Source: Stenotrophomonas sp. ATCM1_4 (lineage in GTDB: Bacteria > Pseudomonadota > Gammaproteobacteria > Xanthomonadales > Xanthomonadaceae). From it: a DNA stretch of 64,000 bases. The notes beneath the pieces are model-generated. The model saw only the letters and a program-made list of their open reading frames with translations. It had not been told where the DNA came from and did no database searches. Positions within the stretch are counted from its first letter, which is position 1. Every line of letters starts with the position of its first letter. Location of the stretch: NCBI RefSeq assembly GCF_004348115.1, contig NZ_QPFB01000001.1:2280773-2344772 (forward strand), written 5' to 3'. Positions 18,562-27,537 of the stretch are shown in pieces. The position numbers and the translations under genes are program-made.

Positions 18562-19484
18562 GCCAGCTTCCCTTCCAGCTCACGCTGCTGGGAACGGTTG
18601 AAGATCAGGATCGGGATCAGCAGCAGCACCAGCATCACCACCGCCACCGCCGAGGCCAGCGGCCAGTCGCGGTTGGTGAAGAACTCGCTCCACAACACGC
18701 GGCCAATCATCAGCGTGCCCGGGCCGCCGAGCATTTCCGGGATCACGAACTCGCCCACCGCCGGGATCATCACCAGCATGAAGCCGGCGACGATGCCGTT
18801 GCGCGACAGCGGCAGGGTGATCTTCAGGAAGGCCTGCCATGGCTTGGCGCCCAGGTCGTAGGCGGCCTCCAGCAGGCGGTGGTCGAGCTTGACCAGGTTG
18901 GTGTACAGCGGCAGCACCATGAACGGCAGGTAGCAGTAGACGATGCCGATGTAGGCGGCCAGCGGCGTATTGAGGATCTGCAACGGGGTGTCGATCAGCC
19001 CGGCCGCCATCAGCCAGCGGTTGAGGATGCCGTTGCTGTCGAGGATGCCGATCCAGGCATAGACGCGGATCAGGAACGAGGTCCACGACGGCAACACCAC
19101 CAGCATCATCGCGATATTGCGCGCCGACGGCGACATCCGCGAGATCACGTAGGCCATCGGGTAACCGATCAGCAGCGTCAGCACGGTGGAGATCAGCGCG
19201 ATCTTGATCGAGCTCAGGTAGGCCAGCACGTACTGGCTGTCGGTGAACAGCGCCGTGTAGTTGCCCAGGTTGAGGTTGACGTTGAACGCGTTGTCCACGT
19301 ACTCGACGATCGCCGTGTAGGGCGGCATCGCCACGGCCATCTTCGAGAAGGAGATCTTCAGCACGATCAGGAACGGGATCGCGAAGAACAGCAACAGCCA
19401 CAGGTACGGCACGCCGATCACGCTGGCGCGCACGCCAGGCACCCAGCGCCGCCAACCGGTCGCGTTCTTGTCCGTCTGGCTCAT
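18558..19484 (-). CDS. potH: Putrescine/spermidine ABC transporter permease
   Basis: First permease of the polyamine importer; 308 residues with about six helices and an EAA loop (LEAAYDLGAKPWQAF). It overlaps potG by 4 bases and potI by 4 bases, so subunits are translationally coupled. The family transports putrescine or spermidine; substrate specificity cannot be decided here. Confidence 0.93.
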   Translation of the reverse strand: MSQTDKNATGWRRWVPGVRASVIGVPYLWLLLFFAIPFLIVLKISFSKMAVAMPPYTAIVEYVDNAFNVNLNLGNYTALFTDSQYVLAYLSSIKIALISTVLTLLIGYPMAYVISRMSPSARNIAMMLVVLPSWTSFLIRVYAWIGILDSNGILNRWLMAAGLIDTPLQILNTPLAAYIGIVYCYLPFMVLPLYTNLVKLDHRLLEAAYDLGAKPWQAFLKITLPLSRNGIVAGFMLVMIPAVGEFVIPEMLGGPGTLMIGRVLWSEFFTNRDWPLASAVAVVMLVLLLIPILIFNRSQQRELEGKLA

Positions 19485-20623
19485 GAGGTCAGCACCACGC
19501 CGTCGTTGTCGTCCCAGGACACCCAGACTTCATCGTTCCAGGTGATGCCGTCGCTGTCCCAGCGCTTCATGTTGGCGAAGTTGGAGAGGATCTTGGCGCC
19601 GCTGGGCAGGCGCACGTGGTAGACCGAGTGGCTGCCGAAATAGGCGATGTCCTCGACCACCCCGAACGCCTTGTTGGTCTCGCCCTCGGGTTCGTCCTTG
19701 GCAATGTGCACCTTCTCCGGGCGCAGCGCGAAGGCGACCGGCTGGCCTTCATAACCGGTGATGCCATGGCCGACGTAGATCGGCGCCGGGAAATCGGCCG
19801 TGCGCACGGTGACGTACTCGGGCAGGTCCTCGTCGATGACGCCTTCGAACAGGTTCACCGAGCCGATGAAGCTGGCCACGAAGCGGTTGGCCGGCTGCTC
19901 GTAGATGTCGTCGGGCTTGCCGATCTGCTGGATCCAGCCCTGGTCCATCACCGCGATGCGGGTGGCCATGGTCATCGCTTCTTCCTGGTCATGGGTGACC
20001 ATCACGCAGGTCACGCCCAACTGCTCGATGATGTTGACCAGCTCCAGCTGCATCTTCGAGCGCAGTTTCTTGTCCAGCGCGCCCATCGGCTCGTCCAGCA
20101 GCAGCAGCTTGGGCCCCTTGGCCAGCGAACGGGCCAGCGCCACGCGTTGCTGCTGGCCGCCGGAGAGCTGGTGCGGCTTGCGCTTGCCGAGCTTTTCCAG
20201 CTGCACGAGTTCCAGCATCTCGCCGACACGGCGGGTGATCGCGTCCTTGGCCATGCCGTCCTGCTTCAGGCCGAAGGCGATGTTCTGCTCCACCGTCATG
20301 TGCGGGAACAGCGCATAGGACTGGAACATCATGTTGATCGGCCGCTCGTACGGCGGCAGCGCGGTGATCGGCTGGCCGTCGAGCAGGATGCTGCCCTTGG
20401 TCGGGGTCTCGAAGCCGGCCAGGCAGCGCAACAAGGTCGACTTGCCACTGCCCGACCCCCCCAGCAACGCGAAGATCTCGCCCTTGCGCACGTCCAGGTT
20501 GACGTCATCGACGGCGACGAAGCCATCGAATTCCTTGCGCAGGTCGCGGATGGACAGGTAGCCGGGCTCGCGGTTCAGGGCGATGGCATCGTTCCTGATG
20601 TCGGGCTTGGCATCAACGGGCAT
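19481..20623 (-). CDS. potG: Polyamine ABC transporter ATP-binding protein
   Basis: Cytoplasmic ATPase of the polyamine importer, 380 residues from the ATG at 20621-20623. It carries Walker A GGSGSGKST, signature LSGGQQQR, Walker B LLLLDEP and a C-terminal TOBE domain. Longer upstream readings of the frame lack support. The binding protein (potF, 25270-26394) is on the same strand but separated by the emr efflux operon. Confidence 0.94.
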   Translation of the reverse strand: MPVDAKPDIRNDAIALNREPGYLSIRDLRKEFDGFVAVDDVNLDVRKGEIFALLGGSGSGKSTLLRCLAGFETPTKGSILLDGQPITALPPYERPINMMFQSYALFPHMTVEQNIAFGLKQDGMAKDAITRRVGEMLELVQLEKLGKRKPHQLSGGQQQRVALARSLAKGPKLLLLDEPMGALDKKLRSKMQLELVNIIEQLGVTCVMVTHDQEEAMTMATRIAVMDQGWIQQIGKPDDIYEQPANRFVASFIGSVNLFEGVIDEDLPEYVTVRTADFPAPIYVGHGITGYEGQPVAFALRPEKVHIAKDEPEGETNKAFGVVEDIAYFGSHSVYHVRLPSGAKILSNFANMKRWDSDGITWNDEVWVSWDDNDGVVLTS

Positions 20624-20660
20624 GTAGGGCTCCGGGAGCGGGCAGGTGGAAAACGCGCGT

Positions 20661-20666
20661 AGTGTA
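20661..20666 (-). promoter_or_regulatory. Candidate -10 of potGHI
   Basis: Minus-strand TACACT lies 38 bases upstream of the potG ATG, with no convincing -35. The 194-base gap 20624-20817 holds nothing else I can name; no strong terminator is seen for the upstream efflux operon. Confidence 0.3.
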
Positions 20667-20817
20667 GCCCCCGGGTTTTGCAGGCGACACCGCCATGTGT
20701 GGCGATTGGCGCCGGGCGGCCCTTGCCGGTCGCCACCCGGGGCCGGGCGAGCGCTCCGCGCGCCGGAAGGGCGTTGCAACGGGGCCTTGCGCGGGCATTG
20801 CGCTTCAAAAGCCGCCC

Positions 20818-22350
20818 TCAGCTGCGCGGCTCGGGGGCCTGCTCCCATCCCAGGCCCAGGCTCTTCTGCAGCGCCACGTAGCGCACCAGCAGCTGCAACT
20901 GGGCCTGGGCCAGACCGTCCTGCGCGCTCAACTGCTGGCGCTGCACGTCGAGCAGGTCGATCTGCGAGGAGGCGCCGGCCTGGCGGCGCTGGGCCATCAA
21001 CGCCGCCGAGCGGGTGGCCGAGGCCTCGGCGTTGCGGGCCTTGAGCAGTTGCTCGCGGGCCGCGCCGAAGCGGGTCAAGGCACTGTTGGCATCCTGCAGA
21101 GCCGCCAGTACCGTGCCCTCGTAAGCGGCCAGGCGGGCCTGGTGACCGGCACGGGCCTGTGCCACGCGGGCCTTGTTCACGCCGAAATCGAACACCGACC
21201 AGCGCAGGAACGGCATCACCACGCTCGCGGCCGAGTCACTGTTGAAATCCGACAGCGATGACGCCCCCATGCCGATCGTGCCCAGCAGGTTCACCTGCGG
21301 GAAGTACGCCGACAGGGCCTGGCCGATCTGCGCCGAAGATGCCGCCAGCTCGCCTTCGGCCTTGCGGATGTCCGGCCGGCGCCGGATCAGCGCCGCCGCA
21401 TCGTCCACCTTCACCTCCGCCGGCAACGACGGCATCGGCCGATCCTCGGCCAGCGTGGCGTCCAGCGCGCCCGGCTCACGGCCGGTCATCAATGCCAACT
21501 GGTCGCGCGCTTCGGTGGCCTGCGCACGCAGTGGCGCCAGCTGGGCCTGCTGCTGCTCCAGCTGCACGCTGGCACGCTCCACGTGCAGGTCCGAATCCAC
21601 GCCGCGCGCGCGGCGCTGCCGGGTCAGGGCCAGTGCGTCGGCCGCCGCCGTGGCGTTGTGCTCGGCCAGCGCGATGCGCTGGCGGCTGCCGCGGTAGCCC
21701 AGGTAGACCTGGGCTACTTCCGCGGCCAGCTGCACCTGCGCATCGGCCAGCGCCGCGGCATCGGCATCGGCCCTGGCCGCCGCTTCCTGCGCGGCACGGC
21801 GCTTGCGGCCGAACAGGTCCAGCTCCCAGCTCGCATCGACGCCGGCGATGTACAGGCTGGTATCCAGGTCGATCCTCGAGAACTCATCGCGCAGCTGCGC
21901 CGCCTCCTGGGGACGGCCATTGCTCTCGGCCACGCGCGCGGCGGATTCACCAACCTGGCGCACGTCGTCCACCAGCACGTCGGGCGGGTTGATGCGGGTG
22001 TAGCCGGCCACCGCGCCGACGCTGGGCAGCTGTTCGGCCCGGCGCTGCCGCTGCAGGCCACGCGAAGCCAGCAGCCTGGCCTGCGCCGCACGCAGGTTCG
22101 GGCTGTTGCGCAGGGCATCGTCGATCAACTGGTCCAGCAACGGGTCGTCGAGCTGCCGCCACCATTGGCTGGGGGGCGTGGCCGGCATCACCCCGGCATC
22201 GGCAGCGCGCGGCAGGGCCGGTTGGGCGACGGCGCCTTGAGCGACCTCGGGGCGCACATGGTCGGGGCCGAGCATGCAGCCGGCCAGCGTCAGCGGCAGG
22301 GCCAGGCCGAGGGAGATCGGCAACAGGGAACGGGAGACGTGTCGTGCCAT
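20818..22350 (-). CDS. Outer-membrane efflux lipoprotein (NodT/OprM type)
   Basis: TolC-like outer-membrane channel for the EmrAB-type pump. The 510 residues start with a signal peptide and lipobox (LAGC), then two OEP repeats with long helical stretches. The ATG at 22348-22350 shares one base with the MFS stop (TGATG), so it is the third gene of emrA-emrB-OMP. It could also serve the ABC exporter at 5215-8235, whose operon lacks a channel. Confidence 0.92.
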   Translation of the reverse strand: MARHVSRSLLPISLGLALPLTLAGCMLGPDHVRPEVAQGAVAQPALPRAADAGVMPATPPSQWWRQLDDPLLDQLIDDALRNSPNLRAAQARLLASRGLQRQRRAEQLPSVGAVAGYTRINPPDVLVDDVRQVGESAARVAESNGRPQEAAQLRDEFSRIDLDTSLYIAGVDASWELDLFGRKRRAAQEAAARADADAAALADAQVQLAAEVAQVYLGYRGSRQRIALAEHNATAAADALALTRQRRARGVDSDLHVERASVQLEQQQAQLAPLRAQATEARDQLALMTGREPGALDATLAEDRPMPSLPAEVKVDDAAALIRRRPDIRKAEGELAASSAQIGQALSAYFPQVNLLGTIGMGASSLSDFNSDSAASVVMPFLRWSVFDFGVNKARVAQARAGHQARLAAYEGTVLAALQDANSALTRFGAAREQLLKARNAEASATRSAALMAQRRQAGASSQIDLLDVQRQQLSAQDGLAQAQLQLLVRYVALQKSLGLGWEQAPEPRS

Positions 22351-23897
22351 CAGTGCATCGCCAGAGGAACGCCCTTGGGCAGGGGCTTGAGCAGGAACAC
22401 CAGCGGCAGCGTCGCCACCACGATGATGCCGAAGATCCAGAACAGGTCGTTGTAGGCCATCACCAGCGCCTGCTGCTGCACCTGTTGTACCAGCAGTGCG
22501 GCGGCCTGCGTCGCATCGCCCGTCTGTCCGCCCAGCGCCAGCAGGTAGTCCTGCGCCAGCGGCGAGTTGGCCGTGGTGGCGCTGCCGATGGCATCGATAT
22601 GGAAACTGACGCGCCGCTCCTGGAAGGTGGAGATGATGGCCAGGCCGATCGAGCCGCCCAGGTTGCGCGCCGCGTTGAACAAGCCCGAGGCATCGGAGGC
22701 CAGCGCGCGCGGCACCGAGGTGATCGCGGCCTGATTCAGCGCCATCATCGCCAGCGCCAGCCCACAGCCCTGCAGCAGCTGGCCGATGACGAAATGCATG
22801 CCCACGCTGTCCGGGGTCAAGCCGAGGTTGATGAAGCATGCCGCGGCGAAGCACAGCATGCCGCCCATCACCATCACCCGCACATCGATGGTCTCCAGCA
22901 TCTTCGGCATGAATGGCATCAGCAGCACCGTCGGCACGCCGCCCAGCAACAGCACATAGCCGGCCTGCTCGGTGTTGTAGCCGGCGATCACCGCCAGGAA
23001 CTGCGGGATCATGTACATCACCCCGAACAGGATCATGCCGACCGCGCCGACCATCACGAACACCGCGCCGAAGCTGCGCTGGAACAGGATCCGCAGTCGG
23101 ATCACCGGCTCGTCGCTGAGGAACTGCGACAACGCCAGCAGCGCGAAGCCCACCAGCGAGACCAGGCTCAGGATCAGGATGAACTCCGATTCGAACCAGC
23201 GCTCGCGCTGGCCATCCTCCAGCACCACGGTCAACGCGCCCAGGCCGGCGGTCATGCCGAGGATGCCCAGCCAGTCCGCGCGCAGCAGGCCACCCCAGTT
23301 CGACGTCTCGTGCGGCAGGCCGAGCAGCAGCAGCGCGATCAGTCCGGCGCAGATCGGCACGTTGATGAAGAAGGCGTAATGCCAGCTGACGTTCTCGGTC
23401 AGCCAGCCGCCGAGCAACGGGCCGATGATCGGACCCAGGATCACGGTCATGCCGAACAGCGCCGTGCCCAGCGTCTGCTGCGCCGGTGGCAGCCGCGTGG
23501 CCACGATGGTCAAGGCGGTGGGAATCAGCGCACCGCCGGTGAAGCCCTGGCCGATGCGGCCGAGGATCATCATGTCCAGCGTGCTCGACAGGCCGCACAT
23601 CACCGAGAACGCGGTGAACAGCGAGGCGCAGATCAGCAGGAAGGTGCGCAGGCCCAGCGTGCGCACGAACCAGCCGGTCAGCGGGATCATCACGATCTCC
23701 GAGACCAGGAACGAGGTCGAGATCCACGTGCCCTCGGTGCCACTGGCGCCGACCTCGCCCTGGATGGTCGGCAGCGCCGCGTTGACGATGGAGATGTCCA
23801 GCGTCGCCATGAACGAGCCGATGGTGCCGGCGGCCACCGCCAGCCAGGCGCTGGCATCGGCCTTCTGTGGCACCGCGCTGGCGGCAGCGGTGCTCAT
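22350..23897 (-). CDS. emrB: EmrB-type DHA2 multidrug MFS transporter
   Basis: Proton-driven multidrug exporter of the 14-helix DHA2 family, 515 residues. Family landmarks include a motif-A-like loop, GRIGQGFTGGALIPT and the C-terminal helices. Gene starts and stops overlap the adaptor (4 bases) and the channel gene (1 base), showing a single tripartite operon. Exact substrates are not evident. Confidence 0.94.
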   Translation of the reverse strand: MSTAAASAVPQKADASAWLAVAAGTIGSFMATLDISIVNAALPTIQGEVGASGTEGTWISTSFLVSEIVMIPLTGWFVRTLGLRTFLLICASLFTAFSVMCGLSSTLDMMILGRIGQGFTGGALIPTALTIVATRLPPAQQTLGTALFGMTVILGPIIGPLLGGWLTENVSWHYAFFINVPICAGLIALLLLGLPHETSNWGGLLRADWLGILGMTAGLGALTVVLEDGQRERWFESEFILILSLVSLVGFALLALSQFLSDEPVIRLRILFQRSFGAVFVMVGAVGMILFGVMYMIPQFLAVIAGYNTEQAGYVLLLGGVPTVLLMPFMPKMLETIDVRVMVMGGMLCFAAACFINLGLTPDSVGMHFVIGQLLQGCGLALAMMALNQAAITSVPRALASDASGLFNAARNLGGSIGLAIISTFQERRVSFHIDAIGSATTANSPLAQDYLLALGGQTGDATQAAALLVQQVQQQALVMAYNDLFWIFGIIVVATLPLVFLLKPLPKGVPLAMH

Positions 23898-25039
23898 CGC
23901 GCGGCGGCGTCCCCGGACGGCGTGCTGGCGCTGTCCTCACGCGTGTCCACGGTGACCTCCACCGACATGCCGGGCACCAGGATCGTGCGTGTCCGTGCAT
24001 CGGCCTCGATCCGGATCCGCACCGGGATGCGCTGCACCACCTTGGTGAAGTTGCCAGTGGCGTTCTGCGGCGGCAGCAGCGCGAACTGCGAGCCGGTGCC
24101 CGGCGAGATGCTTTCCACGGTGCCGTGCAGCGTCGTGCCCGGCAGCGCGTCCACCTCGATCCGCGCCGGCTGGCCCGGTCGCATCCGCCCCAACTGGGTT
24201 TCCTTGAAGTTGGCCGACAGGTACAGCGACTGCAGCGGCACCACCGTCATCAACCGCGTGCCGGCACCGACGAACTGGCCCACCTGCGCGGTCTTGTTGC
24301 CGATCCGCCCGTCGATGCGCGCGCTCAGCACGGTGTCCTCGAAGGCCACCTCGGCCTGCGCGGCATCGGCCTGGGCCTGCTTCAGCCCCGCGCGCGCCTG
24401 GGCCAATTGCGCCTGGCCGGCCTGCAGCTGGCTTTCGGCCCCGCTGATCTGCGCGCGCGCCGCATCGTACTGGGCCTGCGCCCGTTCCAGGTCGTGCTTG
24501 ACGCTCTCCAGGTGCTCATGGGTGTCGGCGCCGGACGCCGCCAGCGGGCCGAAGCGCGCCACTTCGGCGCGTGCGAAGCGCAGCGTGGCCTCGGCGGCGC
24601 GCAGCTGGGTGCGTGCCTGCAGCAGTTGCGACTGGTTGCCTTCCACCCCGGCGCTGGCGGCGGCGATGTCGGCCTCGCGCACGGCGATCACGGCTTCGGT
24701 CTGGTCCAGCGTGGCGCGGTAGGTGCGCGGGTCGATCTTCACCAGCGGCGCGCCGGCCTTCACCCACTGGTTGTCCTGCACCAGCACTTCGGTGACGTAG
24801 CCGTTGATGCGCGGCGCGACCGCCACCGCATCGGCCTGCAGGTAGGCGTTGTTGGTCTGCTGCAGGTACCTGCCGGTGGTCAGGTAGTACGCCAGCCAAG
24901 CGAGCGATGCGACCAGCACCAGCAGGCCGATGCCGGTCAACGTCCAGCGTACCTTGGGGTTCTTCAAGGGCGAGGGTTTGTCCTGCGCCTGCGGTGCGTC
25001 GTTCGAGGACGCGGAGGGGGCTTGGGGCTCTTCGCTCAT
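23894..25039 (-). CDS. emrA: EmrA-type membrane fusion protein
   Basis: Periplasmic adaptor of the tripartite pump, 381 residues. A hydrophilic N-terminus precedes one membrane anchor (about 35-55), a lipoyl half, a long Ala/Gln-rich coiled coil and a beta-barrel domain. An in-frame ATG at 25078 would add 13 residues. The 25039 start is preferred because the predicted promoter would start transcription near 25091, leaving a normal leader; no strong Shine-Dalgarno is visible for either. Confidence 0.92.
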   Translation of the reverse strand: MSEEPQAPSASSNDAPQAQDKPSPLKNPKVRWTLTGIGLLVLVASLAWLAYYLTTGRYLQQTNNAYLQADAVAVAPRINGYVTEVLVQDNQWVKAGAPLVKIDPRTYRATLDQTEAVIAVREADIAAASAGVEGNQSQLLQARTQLRAAEATLRFARAEVARFGPLAASGADTHEHLESVKHDLERAQAQYDAARAQISGAESQLQAGQAQLAQARAGLKQAQADAAQAEVAFEDTVLSARIDGRIGNKTAQVGQFVGAGTRLMTVVPLQSLYLSANFKETQLGRMRPGQPARIEVDALPGTTLHGTVESISPGTGSQFALLPPQNATGNFTKVVQRIPVRIRIEADARTRTILVPGMSVEVTVDTREDSASTPSGDAAAR

Positions 25040-25086
25040 GGTCTCGTCGCGGCTGTCATCCGATAGGCCGGATCGCATTCAGGCGA

Positions 25087-25125
25087 TCACGTACGTGACA
25101 GTACGGGAGCGCTGCGGGACGTCAA
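25087..25125 (-). promoter_or_regulatory. emrA promoter with abutting palindromic operator
   Basis: Minus-strand TTGACG (25120-25125)-N16-TACTGT (25098-25103) precedes emrA. The perfect 12-base palindrome TCACGTACGTGA (25087-25098) touches the -10 and spans the predicted start site. This is a typical repressor position. No regulator gene is adjacent. Confidence 0.5.
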
Positions 25126-25154
25126 GTGAAATCCTGCGAAAAACCCATGAAAAA

Positions 25155-25184
25155 AAGCCTCCCCGGCAGCGCCGGGGAGGCTTT
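25155..25184 (-). terminator. Terminator of potF
   Basis: AAGCCTCCCCGGC-AGC-GCCGGGGAGGCTT forms a long stem. On the minus strand it is followed by a T7 run, a textbook intrinsic terminator 85 bases after the potF stop. It separates potF from the emr operon. Confidence 0.9.
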
Positions 25185-25269
25185 GGTCCAGATCCAGGGC
25201 ATCGGCATGGATGCCTTCAGCGCGTCCCCGCCGGCGATGCCGGGGACGGCCGCGCTGCCTCCGGATGCA

Positions 25270-26394
25270 TCAACGGCCGGTTTTGATCTCGGTCCACAGA
25301 CGGGTGTACAGCTTGTCCGTGTCCGGCGTGTTGATCGCATAGGTGAACATCTTGGCCGCCACGTCTTCCGGCGGGTAGATGGTCTTGTCGTCACGGATGG
25401 CCGGATCCACCAGCGGCGTGGCCGACTTCACCGGGTTGGCGTAGTGGGTCACGTTGGTGTTGTTGGCGGCCACCTGCGGCTCGAGCAGGTAGTTGATGAA
25501 GGCGTAGGCGTTTTCCGGGTGCTGGGCGTCCTTCGGGATGGCCAGCATGTCGAACCACTGCGGGGCGCCTTCCTTCGGGATCGAGTAGGCCACTTCCACG
25601 CCGTTCTTGGCTTCCTCGGCGCGGTCGCGGGCCTGGATGATGTCACCGGACCAGCCCACCACCAGGCAGGTGCTGCCATTGGCCAGCGCACCGACCAGCT
25701 GCGAGGAATGGAAGTTCTGCACGTACGGGCGGATCGACTTGAGCAGGTCGGCGGCCTTCTGGATCACCGCCGGGTCGGCGCTGTGCGGGTCTTCGCCCAG
25801 GTAATGCAGCGCGATCGGGATCAGGTCGGCCGGCGTGTCCAGCAGCGTCACGCCGCAGTCCTTCATCTTGGAGATGTTCTCCGGCTTGAAGATCAGGTCC
25901 CAGCTGTTGGCCACGTCGGTGCTGCCGCCGAAGCGTTCCTTGAGCTTGGCCACGTTGTAGCCGATGCCGGTGGTGCCCATCATGTACGGCACGCCGAACT
26001 TGTTCTCCGGGTCCTGGCCGGCGATGCGCTGCATCACCGCCGGGTCGAGGTTGGCCAGGTTCGGGATCTTGCTCTTGTCCAGCGGCAGGAACACGCCGGC
26101 CTGGATCTGGCGACCGAAGAAGTTCAGCGTCGGCACCACGATGTCGTAACCGCTGTTGCCGGTCAGCAACTTGGTCTCGACCATCTCATCGCTGTCGAAC
26201 ACGTCGTAGGTGACCTTCACGCCGGTCGCCTTCTCGAAGTTCGGGATGGTGTCCTCGGCGATGTAGTCGGAGTAGTTGTAGACGTTGAGGACCTTGGCCT
26301 CGCCGCCTTCCGGCGTCTTGGCGCCCTCTTGCTTGCCACCGCAGGCGGCGAGCAGGGAGATGGCGACACCAACGGTCAGGATGCGCAGATTCAT
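25270..26394 (-). CDS. potF: Polyamine ABC transporter substrate-binding lipoprotein
   Basis: Periplasmic polyamine-binding protein of the PotD/PotF type, 374 residues from the ATG at 26392-26394. The signal peptide ends in a lipobox (LLAAC, Cys18), and the start of the mature domain reads LNVYNYSDYIAEDTIPNFEK, a strong family match. The protein is expected to be lipid-anchored and to deliver putrescine or spermidine to PotGHI, encoded 4.6 kb downstream beyond the emr operon. Confidence 0.94.
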   Translation of the reverse strand: MNLRILTVGVAISLLAACGGKQEGAKTPEGGEAKVLNVYNYSDYIAEDTIPNFEKATGVKVTYDVFDSDEMVETKLLTGNSGYDIVVPTLNFFGRQIQAGVFLPLDKSKIPNLANLDPAVMQRIAGQDPENKFGVPYMMGTTGIGYNVAKLKERFGGSTDVANSWDLIFKPENISKMKDCGVTLLDTPADLIPIALHYLGEDPHSADPAVIQKAADLLKSIRPYVQNFHSSQLVGALANGSTCLVVGWSGDIIQARDRAEEAKNGVEVAYSIPKEGAPQWFDMLAIPKDAQHPENAYAFINYLLEPQVAANNTNVTHYANPVKSATPLVDPAIRDDKTIYPPEDVAAKMFTYAINTPDTDKLYTRLWTEIKTGR

Positions 26395-26510
26395 GGATTC
26401 TCCAGTGGTGATCCGGGAGCGGGGGGAACCGGCGTGGCCGGCGCGTGGCGCATTGTCCCACTTGCGGACGGCATCGCGCATCTGTCGGGCCGCCAAGGCC
26501 CGGGACGGCC

Positions 26511-26813
26511 TCAGAACAACCGGATCAGCGCGGCGGCGGCCGCGCCCAGCACCACCACCGCCAGGAAAGGCAGCCGCAACGCCAACGCCACCGCGGCCAC
26601 CAGCAGCGCCCCCAGGCGTGCGTCCAGCGCGATGCCCTGCCCGCTGGAGACGGCGTTCATCGCGGTGAGCGAGGCCAGCAGGCCGATGGTCAAGGTGCCC
26701 GCCACGCGATTCATGCGCGGCGATTCCAGCCAGCGCACCGGCACCAGGTAACCGGCGAACTTGGTCGCCCAGGCCACCCCGCACCCCAGCAGCAACCATC
26801 CCCACAGGCTCAT
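26511..26813 (-). CDS. azlD: AzlD family branched-chain amino acid export subunit
   Basis: Small inner-membrane partner of AzlC, 100 residues with about four helices. The ATG at 26811-26813 overlaps the azlC stop (ATGA). AzlCD-type pairs export branched-chain amino acids or analogues; the substrate here is inferred by family only. Confidence 0.88.
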   Translation of the reverse strand: MSLWGWLLLGCGVAWATKFAGYLVPVRWLESPRMNRVAGTLTIGLLASLTAMNAVSSGQGIALDARLGALLVAAVALALRLPFLAVVVLGAAAAALIRLF

Positions 26814-27526
26814 CGTGGCGCCTCCCCGCCGGACGGCGGTGCCACGTCCGGCTCCAGCCCCTCCTCCGCCGGCCCTCGGCCGAACCAGCCCCAGATGGCC
26901 GCGACCGCCGCGGCCAGCAGGATCGGCACGCCGGGCGGCAGCCACGGCAGCGCCAACACCGTCACCAGCGCGCATGCCACCGCGATGGCGACCGGCTCAC
27001 GCGAGCGCAGCCGCGGCCACAGCAGGCCCAGGAACGCCGCCACCGCGGCGCCATCCAGGCCCCAGCGGCGCGGGTCGCCCATGGCATCGCCGAGCAGGGC
27101 GCCCACCAACGTGAACAGGTTCCACAGCAGGTAGACGCCAAGGCCGGCCACCCAGAACCCGCGCCGTTGCTCGGCCGTGTCCTGCTGGCTGGCCGCGGTC
27201 GCGGCCGATTCGTCGATGGTCAGCTGTGCGGCCAGCGGCCGCCACCACCGGCGTGGCCGCAGCAGGCGGTTGATCTGCGCGCCATACACGGCATTGCGGA
27301 CACCGAGCAGGCTCGATGCACCGAACGCCGCTGCCCCCGTGCCACCCGCCCCGACCACGCCGATGAAGGCGAACTGCGAGCCGCCGGTGAACATCAGCAG
27401 GCTCAGCAACGCGGTCTGCAGCACGCTGAACCCCGAGGCCACTGCCAGCGCCCCGAAGGAGATGCCATACAGGCCGGTGGCCAGCGCGATCGACAGGCCA
27501 ATGCGCACCGCGGGCGTGAAACGCAC
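26810..27526 (-). CDS. azlC: AzlC family branched-chain amino acid exporter
   Basis: Large subunit of the AzlCD exporter, 238 residues with about six helices and the family region GLYGISFGALAVASGF near the N-terminus. It is followed by azlD with a 4-base overlap and sits 11 bases downstream of sstT, so all three may be read as one unit. Confidence 0.9.
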   Translation of the reverse strand: MRFTPAVRIGLSIALATGLYGISFGALAVASGFSVLQTALLSLLMFTGGSQFAFIGVVGAGGTGAAAFGASSLLGVRNAVYGAQINRLLRPRRWWRPLAAQLTIDESAATAASQQDTAEQRRGFWVAGLGVYLLWNLFTLVGALLGDAMGDPRRWGLDGAAVAAFLGLLWPRLRSREPVAIAVACALVTVLALPWLPPGVPILLAAAVAAIWGWFGRGPAEEGLEPDVAPPSGGEAPR

Positions 27527-27537
27527 CGGCCGCGTCC

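Noticed and set aside
20624-20817. Possible small gene in the potG upstream gap
   Set aside because: Short frames exist but lack a ribosome-binding site and any similarity; nothing could be supported.
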